In this document: positions 26,495 through 35,302 of the stretch, in pieces
How the letters are laid out: every line of letters begins with the position of its first letter
Numbering within the stretch: position 1 is the stretch's first letter
Origin: Saccharopolyspora rectivirgula DSM 43747
GTDB lineage: Bacteria > Actinomycetota > Actinomycetes > Mycobacteriales > Pseudonocardiaceae
Length of the DNA stretch: 64,000 nucleotides
Direction of reading: 5' to 3'
NCBI RefSeq assembly: GCF_000497205.1
Contig: NZ_AYJW01000004.1
Coordinates: 1-64,000 of the forward strand
Translations under genes and position numbers: made by a program
The notes under the pieces: model-generated
The model's input: the letters and a program-made list of their open reading frames with translations, nothing else
Database searches by the model: none
Told to the model about the DNA's origin: nothing

Positions 26495-27484
26495 TCAGTC
26501 GTTGGCGTGCAGCGCCGCGTTGAGCTCCACCTTGCCGCCGGTGCGGGGGCTGACCTCGACCGCCCCGGTGGTGGAGTTGCGGCGGAACAGCAGACCGCTC
26601 TGGCCGGACAGCTCCCGGGCCTTGGTGATGGTCCCGTCGGGCAGCGTCACCTTGGTGCCGGCGGTGACGTACAGGCCGGCTTCCACGACGCAGTCGTCGC
26701 CGAGGGAGATGCCGATGCCGGCGTTGGCGCCGATCAGGCAGCGCTCCCCGACGGAGATGACCTCCTTGCCGCCACCGGAGAGGGTGCCCATGATCGAGGC
26801 CCCGCCGCCCAGGTCGGAACCGTCCGCGACGACCACGCCGGCGGAGATCCGACCTTCCACCATGGAGGCGCCGAGGGTGCCGGCGTTGAAGTTGACGAAG
26901 CCCTCGTGCATCACGGTGGTTCCGCTGGCCAGGTGAGCGCCCAGCCGGACCCGGTCGGCGTCGCCGATCCGCACCCCGGACGGGACCACGTAGTCCACCA
27001 TGCGCGGGAACTTGTCGATGCTGTGTACGGTCACGTGGCCGCGGGCGCGCAGCCGCATGCGGGTCGCTTCGAAACCCTCCACCGGGCAGGGGCCGTGGTT
27101 GGTCCACACCACATTGGACAGCAGGCCGAAGATGCCGTCCAGGTTCAGCCCGTGCGGGCGGACCAGGCGGTTGGACAGCAGGTGCAGCCGCAGGTACACG
27201 TCGTGGGCGTCCTTCGGCTCGTCCGACAACCGCCCGATCCCGGTGCGCACGGCGACGACCTCGACACCGCGGGCCTCGTCCCGGCCCAGCAGGGCGCTGC
27301 TGGCTTCGCCGAGCGCTTCGGCGGCCTGCTCGGCGGTCAGCCGGGTGGTCCCGGACTCTCCCGGTTCGGTGAGCTTCACGGTCGGGAACCAGGTGTCGAG
27401 CACGGTGCCGTCGTCGGTCACGGTGGCCAGGCCCACGCCGTGGGCGCCAGTGGTCTGCGGGTCGGGGGACTGTGCGCTGCTCAT
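26495..27484 (-). CDS. dapD: Tetrahydrodipicolinate N-succinyltransferase
   Basis: 329 residues, the long actinobacterial DapD. The middle and C-terminal parts carry hexapeptide-repeat turns of a left-handed beta helix ([62 protein letters not shown]). It transfers succinyl from CoA to tetrahydrodipicolinate. ATG chosen because TACGGT (27497-27492 on the minus strand) ends 7 bases before it. Divergent from dapE, so the two pathway genes share a 118-base promoter region. Confidence 0.94.
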   Translation of the reverse strand: MSSAQSPDPQTTGAHGVGLATVTDDGTVLDTWFPTVKLTEPGESGTTRLTAEQAAEALGEASSALLGRDEARGVEVVAVRTGIGRLSDEPKDAHDVYLRLHLLSNRLVRPHGLNLDGIFGLLSNVVWTNHGPCPVEGFEATRMRLRARGHVTVHSIDKFPRMVDYVVPSGVRIGDADRVRLGAHLASGTTVMHEGFVNFNAGTLGASMVEGRISAGVVVADGSDLGGGASIMGTLSGGGKEVISVGERCLIGANAGIGISLGDDCVVEAGLYVTAGTKVTLPDGTITKARELSGQSGLLFRRNSTTGAVEVSPRTGGKVELNAALHAND

Positions 27485-27602
27485 GCCGCAAACCGTAATC
27501 GGCTCCGGTCCTCGGCTCAGCGCGGGGTGGCCGGTGGTGGGACCGGGCGCACCCCGGTGCGGTTCCCGTTGGCGGCACCGGTGACCGGGTAGCCTGCCAG
27601 GC

Positions 27603-28682
27603 GTGACTGCGTCGTTGGATCTGACTTCGGACCCCGTCGAACTGACCGCCCAGCTGGTCGACATCCCGAGCGTGTCCGGCAGCGAGGACGCCATCGCCAC
27701 GGCGGTCGAGTCGGCCCTGCGGGAGCAGGCGCCGCACCTGGAGGTGGTGCGCAACCAGCAGGCGGTGCTGGCCCGCACCGACCTGGGGCGGGCGTCCCGC
27801 GTGGTGCTGGCCGGCCACCTCGACACCGTGCCGGTCAACGACAACCTGCCGGTGCGGCGCACGGGCTCGGGGGACGAGGAGGTCCTGCACGGCTGCGGAA
27901 CGGCCGACATGAAGAGCGGGGTCGCGGTGATGCTGCACGCCGCCGCCACCCTGGCCGACCCCAAGTACGACCTCACCTTCGTCTTCTACGACTGCGAGGA
28001 AGTGGAGGCCGAGCGCAACGGACTGGGCCGGATCGAGCGGGAGCTGCCGGAGTGGCTGGACGGTGATCTGGCGGTGGTCTGCGAGCCGTCGAACGCCGTG
28101 ATCGAGGCCGGCTGCCAGGGCACCATGCGCATCGAGATCGAGCTCACCGGGACTCGCGCGCACACCGCGCGGGCGTGGATGGGGGAGAACGCCATCCACG
28201 CCGCCCAGCCGGTGCTGCAGCGGCTGGTGGACTACGTGCCGCGGCAACCGGTCATCGACGGCCTGCAGTACCACGAGGGGCTGCAGGCGGTGCGGATCGA
28301 CGGCGGGGTGGCCGGCAACGTGGTGCCCGACCGGTGCGTGGTCACCGTCAACCACCGCTTCGCCCCGGACCGCACCCTGGCCGAGGCGGAGGCCCACCTG
28401 CGGGAGGTCTTCTCCGGGTTCGACATCACCGTGGTCGACGCGGCCCCGGCCGCCCGGCCCGGGCTGACCGAGCCGGCGGCGCGGGAACTGGTGGCGGCCA
28501 GCGAAGGCGAGCCGGTGGCCAAGCTGGGGTGGACCGATGTGGCCCGGTTCGCCGCTCGCGGACTGCCCGCGGTCAACTTCGGCCCCGGCTCACCGACCGT
28601 GGCGCACACCAAGCAGGAGCACGTCAGCGCTGCGGACATCCGCCGCTGCAGCGAGGTGCTGAAGCGGTTCTTGGCCGGGTGA
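27603..28682 (+). CDS. dapE: Succinyl-diaminopimelate desuccinylase
   Basis: 359 residues, M20 metallohydrolase. Motifs: [12 protein letters not shown] (first zinc ligand and catalytic D), [10 protein letters not shown] (bridging aspartate), [14 protein letters not shown] (general base and zinc E), a dimerisation domain with [10 protein letters not shown], and the final [10 protein letters not shown] histidine. It releases succinate to give LL-diaminopimelate. TAGCCT at 27590-27595 ends 7 bases before GTG, a leaderless pattern. Stop abuts the convergent stomatin-like gene. Confidence 0.95.
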   Translation: MTASLDLTSDPVELTAQLVDIPSVSGSEDAIATAVESALREQAPHLEVVRNQQAVLARTDLGRASRVVLAGHLDTVPVNDNLPVRRTGSGDEEVLHGCGTADMKSGVAVMLHAAATLADPKYDLTFVFYDCEEVEAERNGLGRIERELPEWLDGDLAVVCEPSNAVIEAGCQGTMRIEIELTGTRAHTARAWMGENAIHAAQPVLQRLVDYVPRQPVIDGLQYHEGLQAVRIDGGVAGNVVPDRCVVTVNHRFAPDRTLAEAEAHLREVFSGFDITVVDAAPAARPGLTEPAARELVAASEGEPVAKLGWTDVARFAARGLPAVNFGPGSPTVAHTKQEHVSAADIRRCSEVLKRFLAG

Positions 28683-29600
28683 TCAGGCGAGGCCGAGCGG
28701 GCTGGTGCTGGGGGCCTGCAGTTCTTCCGGTTCCGGCGCCCGCTGCTCGGGCGGTCCGAACCGGGCAGGTGCCTCCGCCGGCTCGGTCGCCGGTTCCTCC
28801 GGGGCCTCCGCGGGCTCGGGTTCCGGTCGTTCTTCCGCTTTCTGCGCGGCGCCCTGGGACGTCGACTCCACGAAGCGCAGCAGCTCGACCGGGAAGGGCA
28901 GCACCAGGGTGGAATTCCGCTCGGCGGCCACTTCCACCACGGTTTCCAGCAGCCGCAGCTGCAGCGCGGCCGGGGTGTCCGACATGACCTCGGCGGCTTG
29001 GGCGAGCTTGCGGGAGGCCTGGTACTCGCCGTCGGCGGAGATGATGCGGGAGCGCCGTTCGCGTTCGGCTTCGGCCTGCCGGGCGATCGACCGCTTCATC
29101 GCGTCCGGCAGCGAGACGTCCTTGATCTCCACGCGGTCGATGTGCACGCCCCAGCCCAGGGCCGGGCTGTCGATCATCAGCTCCAGCCCCTGGTTGAGCC
29201 GTTCCCGGTTGGACAGCAGGTCGTCGAGGTCGCTCTTGCCGATGATGGAGCGCAGGGAGGTCTGGGCGACCTGGCCGACGGCGAACAGGTAGTCCTCGAC
29301 GTTGACGATGGCGCGCGCCGCGTCTTCGACCTTGAAGTAGACCACCGCGTCCACCCGGACGGTCACGTTGTCCCGGGTGATGCCTTCCTGCGCGGGCACC
29401 GGCATGGTGACGATCTGCAGGTTGACCTTCCGCAGGTGGTCCACCACGGGGATGATCATGGTCAGGCCGGGGCCGCGCACCGCTTGTTGCAGCCGGCCGA
29501 AGCGGAACACCACGCCCCGCTCGTACTGCTTGATGACTTTGATGCTGCTGGCGAGGACGAGGACGATCAGTGCGGTGAGGATTAACAGCGCGGTCAGCAT
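28683..29600 (-). CDS. Stomatin-like SPFH/band 7 protein
   Basis: 305 residues. One N-terminal membrane segment (2-20), SPFH domain from about 21 to 190 (QYERGVVFRFGRLQQAVRGPGLTMIIPVVDHLRKVNLQ, ITRDNVTVRVDAVVYFKV, SLPDAMKRSIARQAEAERERR), a coiled region, then a proline/glutamate-rich tail (about 250-305). Slipins of this kind organise membrane microdomains; often an NfeD partner is adjacent, but none is here. Ribosome site GGGAG before ATG. Confidence 0.88.
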   Translation of the reverse strand: MLTALLILTALIVLVLASSIKVIKQYERGVVFRFGRLQQAVRGPGLTMIIPVVDHLRKVNLQIVTMPVPAQEGITRDNVTVRVDAVVYFKVEDAARAIVNVEDYLFAVGQVAQTSLRSIIGKSDLDDLLSNRERLNQGLELMIDSPALGWGVHIDRVEIKDVSLPDAMKRSIARQAEAERERRSRIISADGEYQASRKLAQAAEVMSDTPAALQLRLLETVVEVAAERNSTLVLPFPVELLRFVESTSQGAAQKAEERPEPEPAEAPEEPATEPAEAPARFGPPEQRAPEPEELQAPSTSPLGLA

Positions 29601-29815
29601 GGCTCGCTCCCGGGCGGAGGACGTTGCCCGGCGACCCGCCTCGCGCCGGTGGGGCTCGCGGTCCGCGCCGGCACTGCCAGCGGCGAGCCGTCGATCTTCA
29701 CCTCGTATCGTACGCCGTTCCCCGGCTCGGTGAATCCTCGCTGACCAGGTATTTCCCCTGGTAACCCGGCTGGGTGTACGACGGCGGAGGGCCGCCGGAT
29801 GCGTAGGCTCGGTGC

Positions 29816-30598
29816 ATGGCAGTTGATGATTCCCAGCTGAGCCCGAACGGGAACGGGGCTCCGCAGGAGAAGCGGCGCGGCCCGATGGTGCTGCGCGGTT
29901 CTCGGTATCCCGAGACCACCACCGACCAGCGGCTGCTGGACAGCCGCGGCCCGGCGGACTGGGTGCACACGGACCCGTGGCGGGTGCTGCGGATCCAGGC
30001 CGAGTTCGTGGAGGGGTTCGGGGCGCTGGCGGAGGTGCCGCGGGCGGTGACGGTGTTCGGTTCCGCTCGCATCCCGCGGGACCACCCGGAGTACGAGCTC
30101 GGGGTTCGGCTCGGCAGCGCGCTGGCGGAGAACGGGTGGGCGGTCATCACCGGTGGTGGCCCGGGCACCATGGAGGCGGTCAACCGGGGCGCGGCCGAGG
30201 CCGGCGGGTTGTCGATCGGGTTGGGGATCGAGTTGCCGTTCGAGCAGGGGCTCAACCCGTGGGTCAACCTGGGGGTGAACTTCCGGTACTTCTTCGTCCG
30301 CAAGACGATGTTCAGCAAGTACTCGCAGGCCTTCATCGCGTTGCCGGGCGGGTTCGGCACGATGGACGAGCTGTTCGAGTCGCTGACCCTGGTGCAGACC
30401 AAGAAGCTCACCAAGTTCCCGGTGGTGCTGTTCGGCCGGTATTACTGGGAAGGTCTCTACAACTGGGTCAGGGATACGATGTTCGGCTCGGGAAAGGTCA
30501 GTCGGGCGGATCTCGACCTGCTCCACCTGACCGATGACATCGACGATGCGGTAAGTGTTGTGCAGGAAGCTTACCGGGCTTGGGAGGCCACTCATTGA
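29816..30598 (+). CDS. LOG family protein (TIGR00730 type), first of two
   Basis: 260 residues. Rossmann-like lysine decarboxylase-like fold with the LOG signature PGGFGTMDELFE and ITGGGPGTMEAVNRGA. LOG enzymes release cytokinin bases from nucleotides by phosphoribohydrolase action. An N-terminal extension of about 60 residues (RRGPMVLRGSRYPETTTDQRLLD) is typical of the longer subgroup. TAGGCT at 29804-29809 ends 6 bases before ATG. The stop overlaps the second LOG start (TTGA). Substrate in a non-plant bacterium is unclear. Confidence 0.88.
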   Translation: MAVDDSQLSPNGNGAPQEKRRGPMVLRGSRYPETTTDQRLLDSRGPADWVHTDPWRVLRIQAEFVEGFGALAEVPRAVTVFGSARIPRDHPEYELGVRLGSALAENGWAVITGGGPGTMEAVNRGAAEAGGLSIGLGIELPFEQGLNPWVNLGVNFRYFFVRKTMFSKYSQAFIALPGGFGTMDELFESLTLVQTKKLTKFPVVLFGRYYWEGLYNWVRDTMFGSGKVSRADLDLLHLTDDIDDAVSVVQEAYRAWEATH

Positions 30599-31152
30599 GC
30601 ACCGATGAATCCGCTGCGGACGTCTCGGTATGCGTCTACTGCGCGTCGCGGCCGGTGCCGCAGCAGTACCTCGACTTGGCCGCCGAGGTCGGCAAGGCGA
30701 TAGCCCAGCGCGGCTGGACCTTGGTTTCCGGCGGCGGTCGGGTTTCCATGATGGGCGAGGTCGCCCGCGCGGCCCGGGCCGGCGGGGCGCGCACGATCGG
30801 TGTCATCCCGCGCGCTCTGGTGGAGCGGGAGGTCGCTGACACCGAGGCGGACGAGCTGCTGGTCGTGGAGACCATGCGGGAGCGCAAGGGGCTGATGGAC
30901 GCGCACGCCACCGCGTTCCTGGCGCTGCCCGGGGGCATCGGCACGTGCGAGGAGCTCTACGAGGTCTGGACTTCCCGCTACATCGGCATGCACGACAAAC
31001 CGGTGGTGGTGCTGGACCCCGACGGCCACTACAAGGGGATGTTCACCTGGCTGGAGGGCCTGGTGGAGAGCGGTTTCGCCAGCCAGCACTCGCTGGACGT
31101 GCTGCAGCTCGTCACCGACGTCGACGCGGCGCTCGACGCCTGTGCGCCGTGA
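30595..31152 (+). CDS. LOG family protein, second of two
   Basis: 185 residues, the short LOG subgroup. Motifs VCVYCASRPVPQQYLDLA, SGGGRVSMMGEVARAA, MRERKGLMDAHATAFLALPGG followed by IGTCEELYE. The TTG start is chosen: GGGAGG lies 7 bases upstream and the codon overlaps the first LOG stop. Its own stop overlaps folP2 (GTGA). Mycobacterial Rv1205, a cytokinin-producing LOG, sits in the same place. The two paralogues here differ in length and active-site flanks, so may act on different nucleotides. Confidence 0.88.
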   Translation: MSTDESAADVSVCVYCASRPVPQQYLDLAAEVGKAIAQRGWTLVSGGGRVSMMGEVARAARAGGARTIGVIPRALVEREVADTEADELLVVETMRERKGLMDAHATAFLALPGGIGTCEELYEVWTSRYIGMHDKPVVVLDPDGHYKGMFTWLEGLVESGFASQHSLDVLQLVTDVDAALDACAP

Positions 31153-32045
31153 GCGGCCCGGTGTCCCGCGGCGGCTGGGCGCCGCTGCGGTTGCGCGACA
31201 AGCAGTTGGCGGCGGACCGGCCGCTGGTGATGGCCATCGTCAACCGCACCCGGGACTCGTTCTTCGACCGGGGGCGGACGTTCTCCGACGACGCCGCGGT
31301 GGCGGCCGTCGACCAGGCCGTCGCGGAAGGGGCTGACATCGTCGACATCGGCGGGGTGCGGGCCGGCGCCCAGGGGGAGCGGGTCGATGCCGACGAGGAG
31401 ATCCGGCGGGTGGTGCCGTTCGTCGCGGCGATCCGGGAGCGGCACCCGGACCTGGTGATCAGTGTGGACACCTGGCGGCACGAGGTGGCCCGGCAGGTGT
31501 GCGAGGCGGGGGCGGACCTGCTCAACGACACCTGGGCGGGTGCGGACCCGCGGTTGGCCGAAGTGGCGGCGGAGCACGGGGTCGGGGTGGTGTGCTCGCA
31601 CACCGGCGGCTTGGGGCCGCGCACCGACCCGTTCCGGGTGCGCTACACCGACGTGGTCGGTGAGGTCGTGGCGGAGTTGGTGGAGCGCGCCGAGCGGATG
31701 GTGCGGTTGGGCGTCCCCCGGGAGGGCGTGCTGATCGACCCCACCCACGACTTCGGGAAGAACACGTGGCACGGGCTGGCCCTGCTGCGGCACGTCGACC
31801 GGCTGGTGGACACCGGTTGGCCGGTGCTGCTGGCTCTGTCCAACAAGGACTTCATCGGGGAGACCCTGGGCGCGGCCGTGGACGAGCGGCTGGAGGGGAC
31901 GCTGGCGGCGACCGCGGTGGCCGCGTGGGCGGGGGTCCGGGTGTTCCGGGCGCACCACGTGCTGCAGACCCGCCGGGTGGTGGACATGGTGGCCAGCATC
32001 GCCGGCACCCGCCCGCCCGAATACGTGCTGCGGGCGCTGGCGTGA
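31149..32045 (+). CDS. folP2: Dihydropteroate synthase paralogue FolP2
   Basis: 298 residues, TIM-barrel DHPS family. The first motif reads MAIVNRTRDSFFDRG where true FolP has NVTPDSFSDGG, and later DIGGVRAGAQGERVD replaces DIGGESTRPG. These changes hit pterin/pABA contacts and mark the FolP2 class (Rv1207 type), reported not to substitute for FolP. Role therefore open. GTG overlaps the LOG2 stop, and its own stop overlaps a short ORF by GTGA, so the unit is tightly coupled. Confidence 0.85.
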   Translation: MSGPVSRGGWAPLRLRDKQLAADRPLVMAIVNRTRDSFFDRGRTFSDDAAVAAVDQAVAEGADIVDIGGVRAGAQGERVDADEEIRRVVPFVAAIRERHPDLVISVDTWRHEVARQVCEAGADLLNDTWAGADPRLAEVAAEHGVGVVCSHTGGLGPRTDPFRVRYTDVVGEVVAELVERAERMVRLGVPREGVLIDPTHDFGKNTWHGLALLRHVDRLVDTGWPVLLALSNKDFIGETLGAAVDERLEGTLAATAVAAWAGVRVFRAHHVLQTRRVVDMVASIAGTRPPEYVLRALA

Positions 32046-32164
32046 GCGCGCTCCCGGCCGCGGAGCGGTGGTCGTGGCTGCCGCGCCACCGCCCCGGTCC
32101 CGATGTCGGGGTGGAGGGCCCCGGCGTCAGTTGGCTGGCTGCCGGCCGCCGACCGCGTGGTTGA
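32042..32164 (+). CDS. 40-residue ORF coupled to folP2, possible gene remnant
   Basis: Begins GTG in a GTGA overlap with the folP2 stop, exactly like the previous two junctions. It reads VSALPAAERWSWLPRHRPGP and stops after 40 codons. In mycobacteria the next gene is gpgS (glucosyl-3-phosphoglycerate synthase), whose N-terminal region also has a W-x-RPG stretch, but the similarity is too short to prove anything. It may be the remnant of a gene truncated in this lineage. The 3' end overlaps the convergent gene's end. Confidence 0.3.
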   Translation: MSALPAAERWSWLPRHRPGPDVGVEGPGVSWLAAGRRPRG

Positions 32165-32513
32165 TCAGCTGGGTCATCTCGGTGATCGGGAGGTCCGGCA
32201 GGACTTCTTGCAGCACCGGGACGAGGCGCAGCCAGCGGGCCTTCACCCGGGGCGCGCTCGGCTGGTCGCGGGTGAGCTCCTCGGCCAGTTCTTCCAGCCG
32301 CCACCGCGCTTCGTCGTGCTCCCAGCCGGGGTTGTCGTGGTTGGTGACGGCTTCCAGCAGCTCGTCGACGTGGGTGCGGGTCTGCTCGAGCGCGTCGGGG
32401 CGGGGAGCGAAGGTGGTGGCCGCGTCCAGGCGGGACGTTCCCGGGGAGAGGGTGTCGTCTGCGGGCGAATCTGCTTCTTCCGGGGCTGTGGTGCTGAAGA
32501 AGAAGTTTTGCAC
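32127..32513 (-). CDS. Helical hypothetical protein
   Basis: 128 residues. GTG start with AGGAG 9 bases upstream; longer upstream readings lack support. After an N-terminal acidic/threonine-rich stretch (QNFFFSTTAPEEADSPADD) it is mostly helical: LEQTRTHVDELLEAVTNHDN, WRLEELAEELTRDQPSAPRVKARWLRLVPVLQEVLPDLPI. Might match a small actinobacterial DUF of helical proteins, but I cannot name it safely. Divergent from the padR-like gene; 217 bases of shared upstream region. Confidence 0.6.
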   Translation of the reverse strand: MQNFFFSTTAPEEADSPADDTLSPGTSRLDAATTFAPRPDALEQTRTHVDELLEAVTNHDNPGWEHDEARWRLEELAEELTRDQPSAPRVKARWLRLVPVLQEVLPDLPITEMTQLINHAVGGRQPAN

Positions 32514-32666
32514 TGCGAACGGCTCCTGATGGCGTAGTTTCGCGGTAGTCGAGTCGGCAGTGTGACTTCCGGAGCCGAAGTGATCATCCGATTCGGGAGT
32601 GCATACACCCGAACGGCGCACTGATCGAGATCGAGTGACCAACATCATGGTCGCGCCGCGCACAAA

Positions 32667-32723
32667 AGGACTTTGGTCCTGTTGCCAGCAGGCGGTGACA
32701 GTGCTCGCAAGTGATCGTAAAGT
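32667..32723 (+). promoter_or_regulatory. Promoter and inverted repeat before the PadR gene
   Basis: GTGACA (32695-32700), 17 bases, TAAAGT (32718-32723): a good -35/-10 pair whose start point would fall at or next to the GTG at 32731, giving a leaderless mRNA. Just upstream, AGGAC-TTTG-GTCCT (32667-32680) is an inverted repeat that could be a regulator site, possibly for PadR itself. Confidence 0.55.
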
Positions 32724-32730
32724 CACGTGT

Positions 32731-33063
32731 GTGAAGGCTGATGCGCTACGCGGTCACCTGGATGCTCTGCTGCTCGCCACGCTCGACGGCAGGGACCTGC
32801 ACGGCTACGCGATCATCGAAGCGCTGCAGAAGCGCAGCGGAGGAGCTCTCGACCTGCCCACCGGGACGGTCTACCCGGCCCTGCGCAGGCTGGAGCGGGC
32901 TGGTTTCGTGCAGAGCTCGTGGAACACCGTTGGCGGGCGGCAGCGGCGCACTTACCGCCTGACCCAGGCGGGGGTGCGCGAGTTGCAGGTGCAGCGGCGC
33001 GCGTGGCGGGAGTTCACCTCGGCCATCGAAGGGGTGTTGAAGGCGGCTCCGGCGCAGGCCTGA
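32731..33063 (+). CDS. PadR family transcriptional regulator
   Basis: 110 residues with a winged helix: LRGHLDALLLATLDGRDLHGYAIIEAL, LDLPTGTVYPALRRLERAGFVQSSW, RRTYRLTQAGVREL, then a short dimer helix. PadR proteins are small-molecule-responsive repressors. GTG chosen from the promoter spacing; the longer reading runs through the promoter. It heads a plus-strand group with the DivIVA-like, SRPBCC and tag genes, 59 bases before the next start. Confidence 0.88.
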   Translation: MKADALRGHLDALLLATLDGRDLHGYAIIEALQKRSGGALDLPTGTVYPALRRLERAGFVQSSWNTVGGRQRRTYRLTQAGVRELQVQRRAWREFTSAIEGVLKAAPAQA

Positions 33064-33122
33064 GGGGTGGATGCCTCGGCCAGCCGATGGGCGGTTCGCC
33101 GTTCGTGCCACGATTGACCACC

Positions 33123-33476
33123 GTGGCAAGTGCGCTCATCTACCTGTTCGTTGTGCTCGCCGTCGCCGCGGTGGTGTTCCTGCTGGCCACCGTGGTTTTC
33201 GGACGCGGGGAACAGCTGGAACCGCTGCCGCCGGAGAAGACCCCCACCCGGCTGCCGGCGGCGGAGATCGAAGGGGCCGATGTTCGGGCGCTGAAGTTCC
33301 AGCAGGTGTTCCGCGGCTACAAGGCCTCCGAGGTGGACTGGGCGCTCGACCGGATCGCCGGTGAGCTGGACGAGCTGCGCGGCCGGATTGCGGTCCTGGA
33401 GCGGCAGCTGGAGGCTGCGGGACAGGCGTTGGACCAAGCCCGGGACGAGGGCCCGGAGCACCACCCGGAGGAATAG
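33123..33476 (+). CDS. Membrane-anchored DivIVA-domain protein
   Basis: 117 residues: membrane segment at about 4-27, a short linker (LEPLPPEKTPTRLP), then ALKFQQVFRGYKASEVDWALDRIAGELDELRGRIAVLERQLEAA, a DivIVA-like motif with coiled coil. Similar to Rv1209 by position. It may mark curved or septal membrane; no direct evidence. An in-frame ATG 12 codons upstream is possible. Confidence 0.78.
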   Translation: MASALIYLFVVLAVAAVVFLLATVVFGRGEQLEPLPPEKTPTRLPAAEIEGADVRALKFQQVFRGYKASEVDWALDRIAGELDELRGRIAVLERQLEAAGQALDQARDEGPEHHPEE

Positions 33477-33477
33477 C

Positions 33478-33927
33478 GTGCCATCGGTCGAGTTGCGGGA
33501 GAGCGTGCCGGTCGCGGCTGCTCCGGAGACGGTGTGGGCCGTGGCCACGGACTGGCCCCGGCAGCGGGAGTGGATGCTCGGCACCGAGGTGCGGGTGCTC
33601 AGCGGCGGTGGGGGGCTCGGGACCCAGCTGCTCGCGTTCACCGGGCTGGGCGGGGTCGGGTTCGTCGACACCATGGAGATCACCGAGTTCCAGCCGCCCC
33701 GCTCCGTCCGCGTCCGGCACACCGGGCAGCTGGTGTCCGGCGAGGGCGGTTTCGACATCGTCCGGGTCGGCAACGCGGCCGCGCTCTTCGTCTGGTGGGA
33801 GCGGTTCCGGCTGCCGCGCGGCGGGACCGCGGTGTGGCCGGCTGTCCGCCCGGCGTTGAGCTGGGGGTTGCGCCGATCGCTGCGCGCGTTCGCCGAACTG
33901 TGCAGGAGGGAAGAAGGGCGTGGCTGA
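33478..33927 (+). CDS. SRPBCC family (polyketide cyclase-like) protein
   Basis: 149 residues. Helix-grip pattern: VELRESVPVAAAPETVWAVATDWPRQREWMLGTEV, GLGTQLLAFTGLGGVGFVDTMEITEFQPPRSVRVRH, and a long C-terminal helix SWGLRRSLRAFAEL. Binds an unknown hydrophobic ligand or acts as a cyclase-like domain. Follows the DivIVA-like gene by one base and overlaps the tag start by 8 bases, so probably in the same transcript. Confidence 0.82.
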   Translation: MPSVELRESVPVAAAPETVWAVATDWPRQREWMLGTEVRVLSGGGGLGTQLLAFTGLGGVGFVDTMEITEFQPPRSVRVRHTGQLVSGEGGFDIVRVGNAAALFVWWERFRLPRGGTAVWPAVRPALSWGLRRSLRAFAELCRREEGRG

Positions 33928-34501
33928 TCCCGGGGGAGCCGTGATCGGCCCGGACGGCCGGGGTCGCTGCCCGTGGGGCGCTGGTCCACCGGACTACCGC
34001 GAGTACCACGACGCCGAGTGGGGCGTGCCGCTGCACGGCGACCGGGAGCTCTACGAGCGGATCGTCCTGGAGTCCTTCCAGTCGGGACTGTCCTGGTTGA
34101 CGATCTTGCGGAAGCGGCCGGCCTTCCGCCGCGCCTTCTGCGATTTCGATCCCGAGCGGGTGGCCTCGTTCGGCGAGGCCGACCGGCAGCGACTGCTCGC
34201 CGACCGGGGGATCGTGCGCAACCGGGCCAAGATCGACGCGGCGATCCGCAACGCGCGCGCCGTGCTGGAGCTCGACCGGCCGCTCGACGCCCTGCTGTGG
34301 TCGTTCACTCCGGACAGCCGTCCGCGGCGCCCCCGCACCTCGGCCGAAATCCCGGCGAGCACCCGGGAATCGACTGCGATGGCCGAGGAGCTGAAGCGCC
34401 GCGGCTTCGTGTTCGTCGGGCCGACCACGTGCTACGCGCTGATGCAGGCGACCGGCATGGTCGACGACCACCTGGCCGACTGCTGGCGGGCCACCGGGTG
34501 A
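33920..34501 (+). CDS. tag: DNA-3-methyladenine glycosylase I
   Basis: 193 residues. Starts with CPWGAGPPDYREYHDAEWGVP, the Tag zinc/active region, then LYERIVLESFQSGLSWLTILRKRPAFRRAF, RNRAKIDAAIRNARAVLEL, and FVGPTTCYALMQATGMVDDHLADCW with the C-terminal zinc ligands. Removes 3-methyladenine from alkylated DNA. GTG overlaps the SRPBCC gene. Convergent with the enoyl-CoA hydratase gene. Confidence 0.93.
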   Translation: MADPGGAVIGPDGRGRCPWGAGPPDYREYHDAEWGVPLHGDRELYERIVLESFQSGLSWLTILRKRPAFRRAFCDFDPERVASFGEADRQRLLADRGIVRNRAKIDAAIRNARAVLELDRPLDALLWSFTPDSRPRRPRTSAEIPASTRESTAMAEELKRRGFVFVGPTTCYALMQATGMVDDHLADCWRATG

Positions 34502-34513
34502 CGACGTCGTGGC

Positions 34514-35302
34514 TCAGTGGCCGGTGAAGCGCGGGGTGCGCTTCTCGACGAAGGCCTGCACGGCTTCCCGGTGGTCGGTGGTCTGCCCGGCTTCGGCCTG
34601 GGCCCCCGCCTCGACCGCGAGCGCTTCGGCGAGCCCTTCGGCGGCCGCGGCCAGCATGGTCTCCTTGATCCGGGCGTAGGCGCTGGTCGGTCCCACGGCC
34701 ATCCGGGAGGCCAGTTCGCTGGCGGCCTCGACCGCCTGCCCGGCGGGCACCACGCGGTTGACCATGCCGATGCGCAACGCCTCCTGGGCGTCCACCGGCT
34801 CGGCGAGCAGCATCATCTCCATCGCCCGGCCGTACCCGATCAACCGGGGCAGGGTCCACGACGCACCCGAGTCGGCCGACAGCGCCACGTTGGCGAAGGC
34901 CATCAGGAACTTGGCGTTGTCCGAGGCGATCCGGAGATCGCAGGCGAACGCCAGGGACGCCCCGGCGCCGGCGGCCGTGCCGTTGACCGCGGCGATCACC
35001 GGCTTGGGCATGCTCGTCACGGTCTTGATCAGCGGGTTGTAGTGCTCCTCGACCGTCTTCAGCGGCGTGGGGTCGTTCGCCTCCAGCATGGCCACGTGCT
35101 CTTTGAGGTCTTGGCCGGCGCAGAAGGCCTTGCCCGCTCCGGTGATCACCACTGCCCGGACCGAATCGTCCGCGGCGGCCTGGCGCAGGGCCTCGAGCAA
35201 CCGCTCCTTCAACTCCACGGTGAGGGCGTTGAACGAGTCCGGGCGGTTCAGCGTGAGCAGCCGCACACCGTTGTTGTCTTCGCTGAGTAATACGTCGGTC
35301 AC
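34514..35302 (-). CDS. Enoyl-CoA hydratase/isomerase family protein
   Basis: 262 residues, crotonase fold. NRPDSFNALTVELKERLLEAL, ITGAGKAFCAGQDLKEH (oxyanion region), KPVIAAVNGTAAGAGASLAFACDLRIASDNAKF, and the C-terminal AFVEKRTPRFTGH. The second glutamate of classical hydratases is replaced by ALSADSGASWTLPRLIG, closer to PaaG/PaaB-like isomerases or hydratases. Substrate unknown. GAGGAG ribosome site before ATG. Confidence 0.88.
   Translation of the reverse strand: MTDVLLSEDNNGVRLLTLNRPDSFNALTVELKERLLEALRQAAADDSVRAVVITGAGKAFCAGQDLKEHVAMLEANDPTPLKTVEEHYNPLIKTVTSMPKPVIAAVNGTAAGAGASLAFACDLRIASDNAKFLMAFANVALSADSGASWTLPRLIGYGRAMEMMLLAEPVDAQEALRIGMVNRVVPAGQAVEAASELASRMAVGPTSAYARIKETMLAAAAEGLAEALAVEAGAQAEAGQTTDHREAVQAFVEKRTPRFTGH

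Noticed and set aside
26040-28397. 785-codon minus-strand ORF over dapD/dapE
   Set aside because: Shares sequence with three well-recognised genes in other frames; no domain seen.
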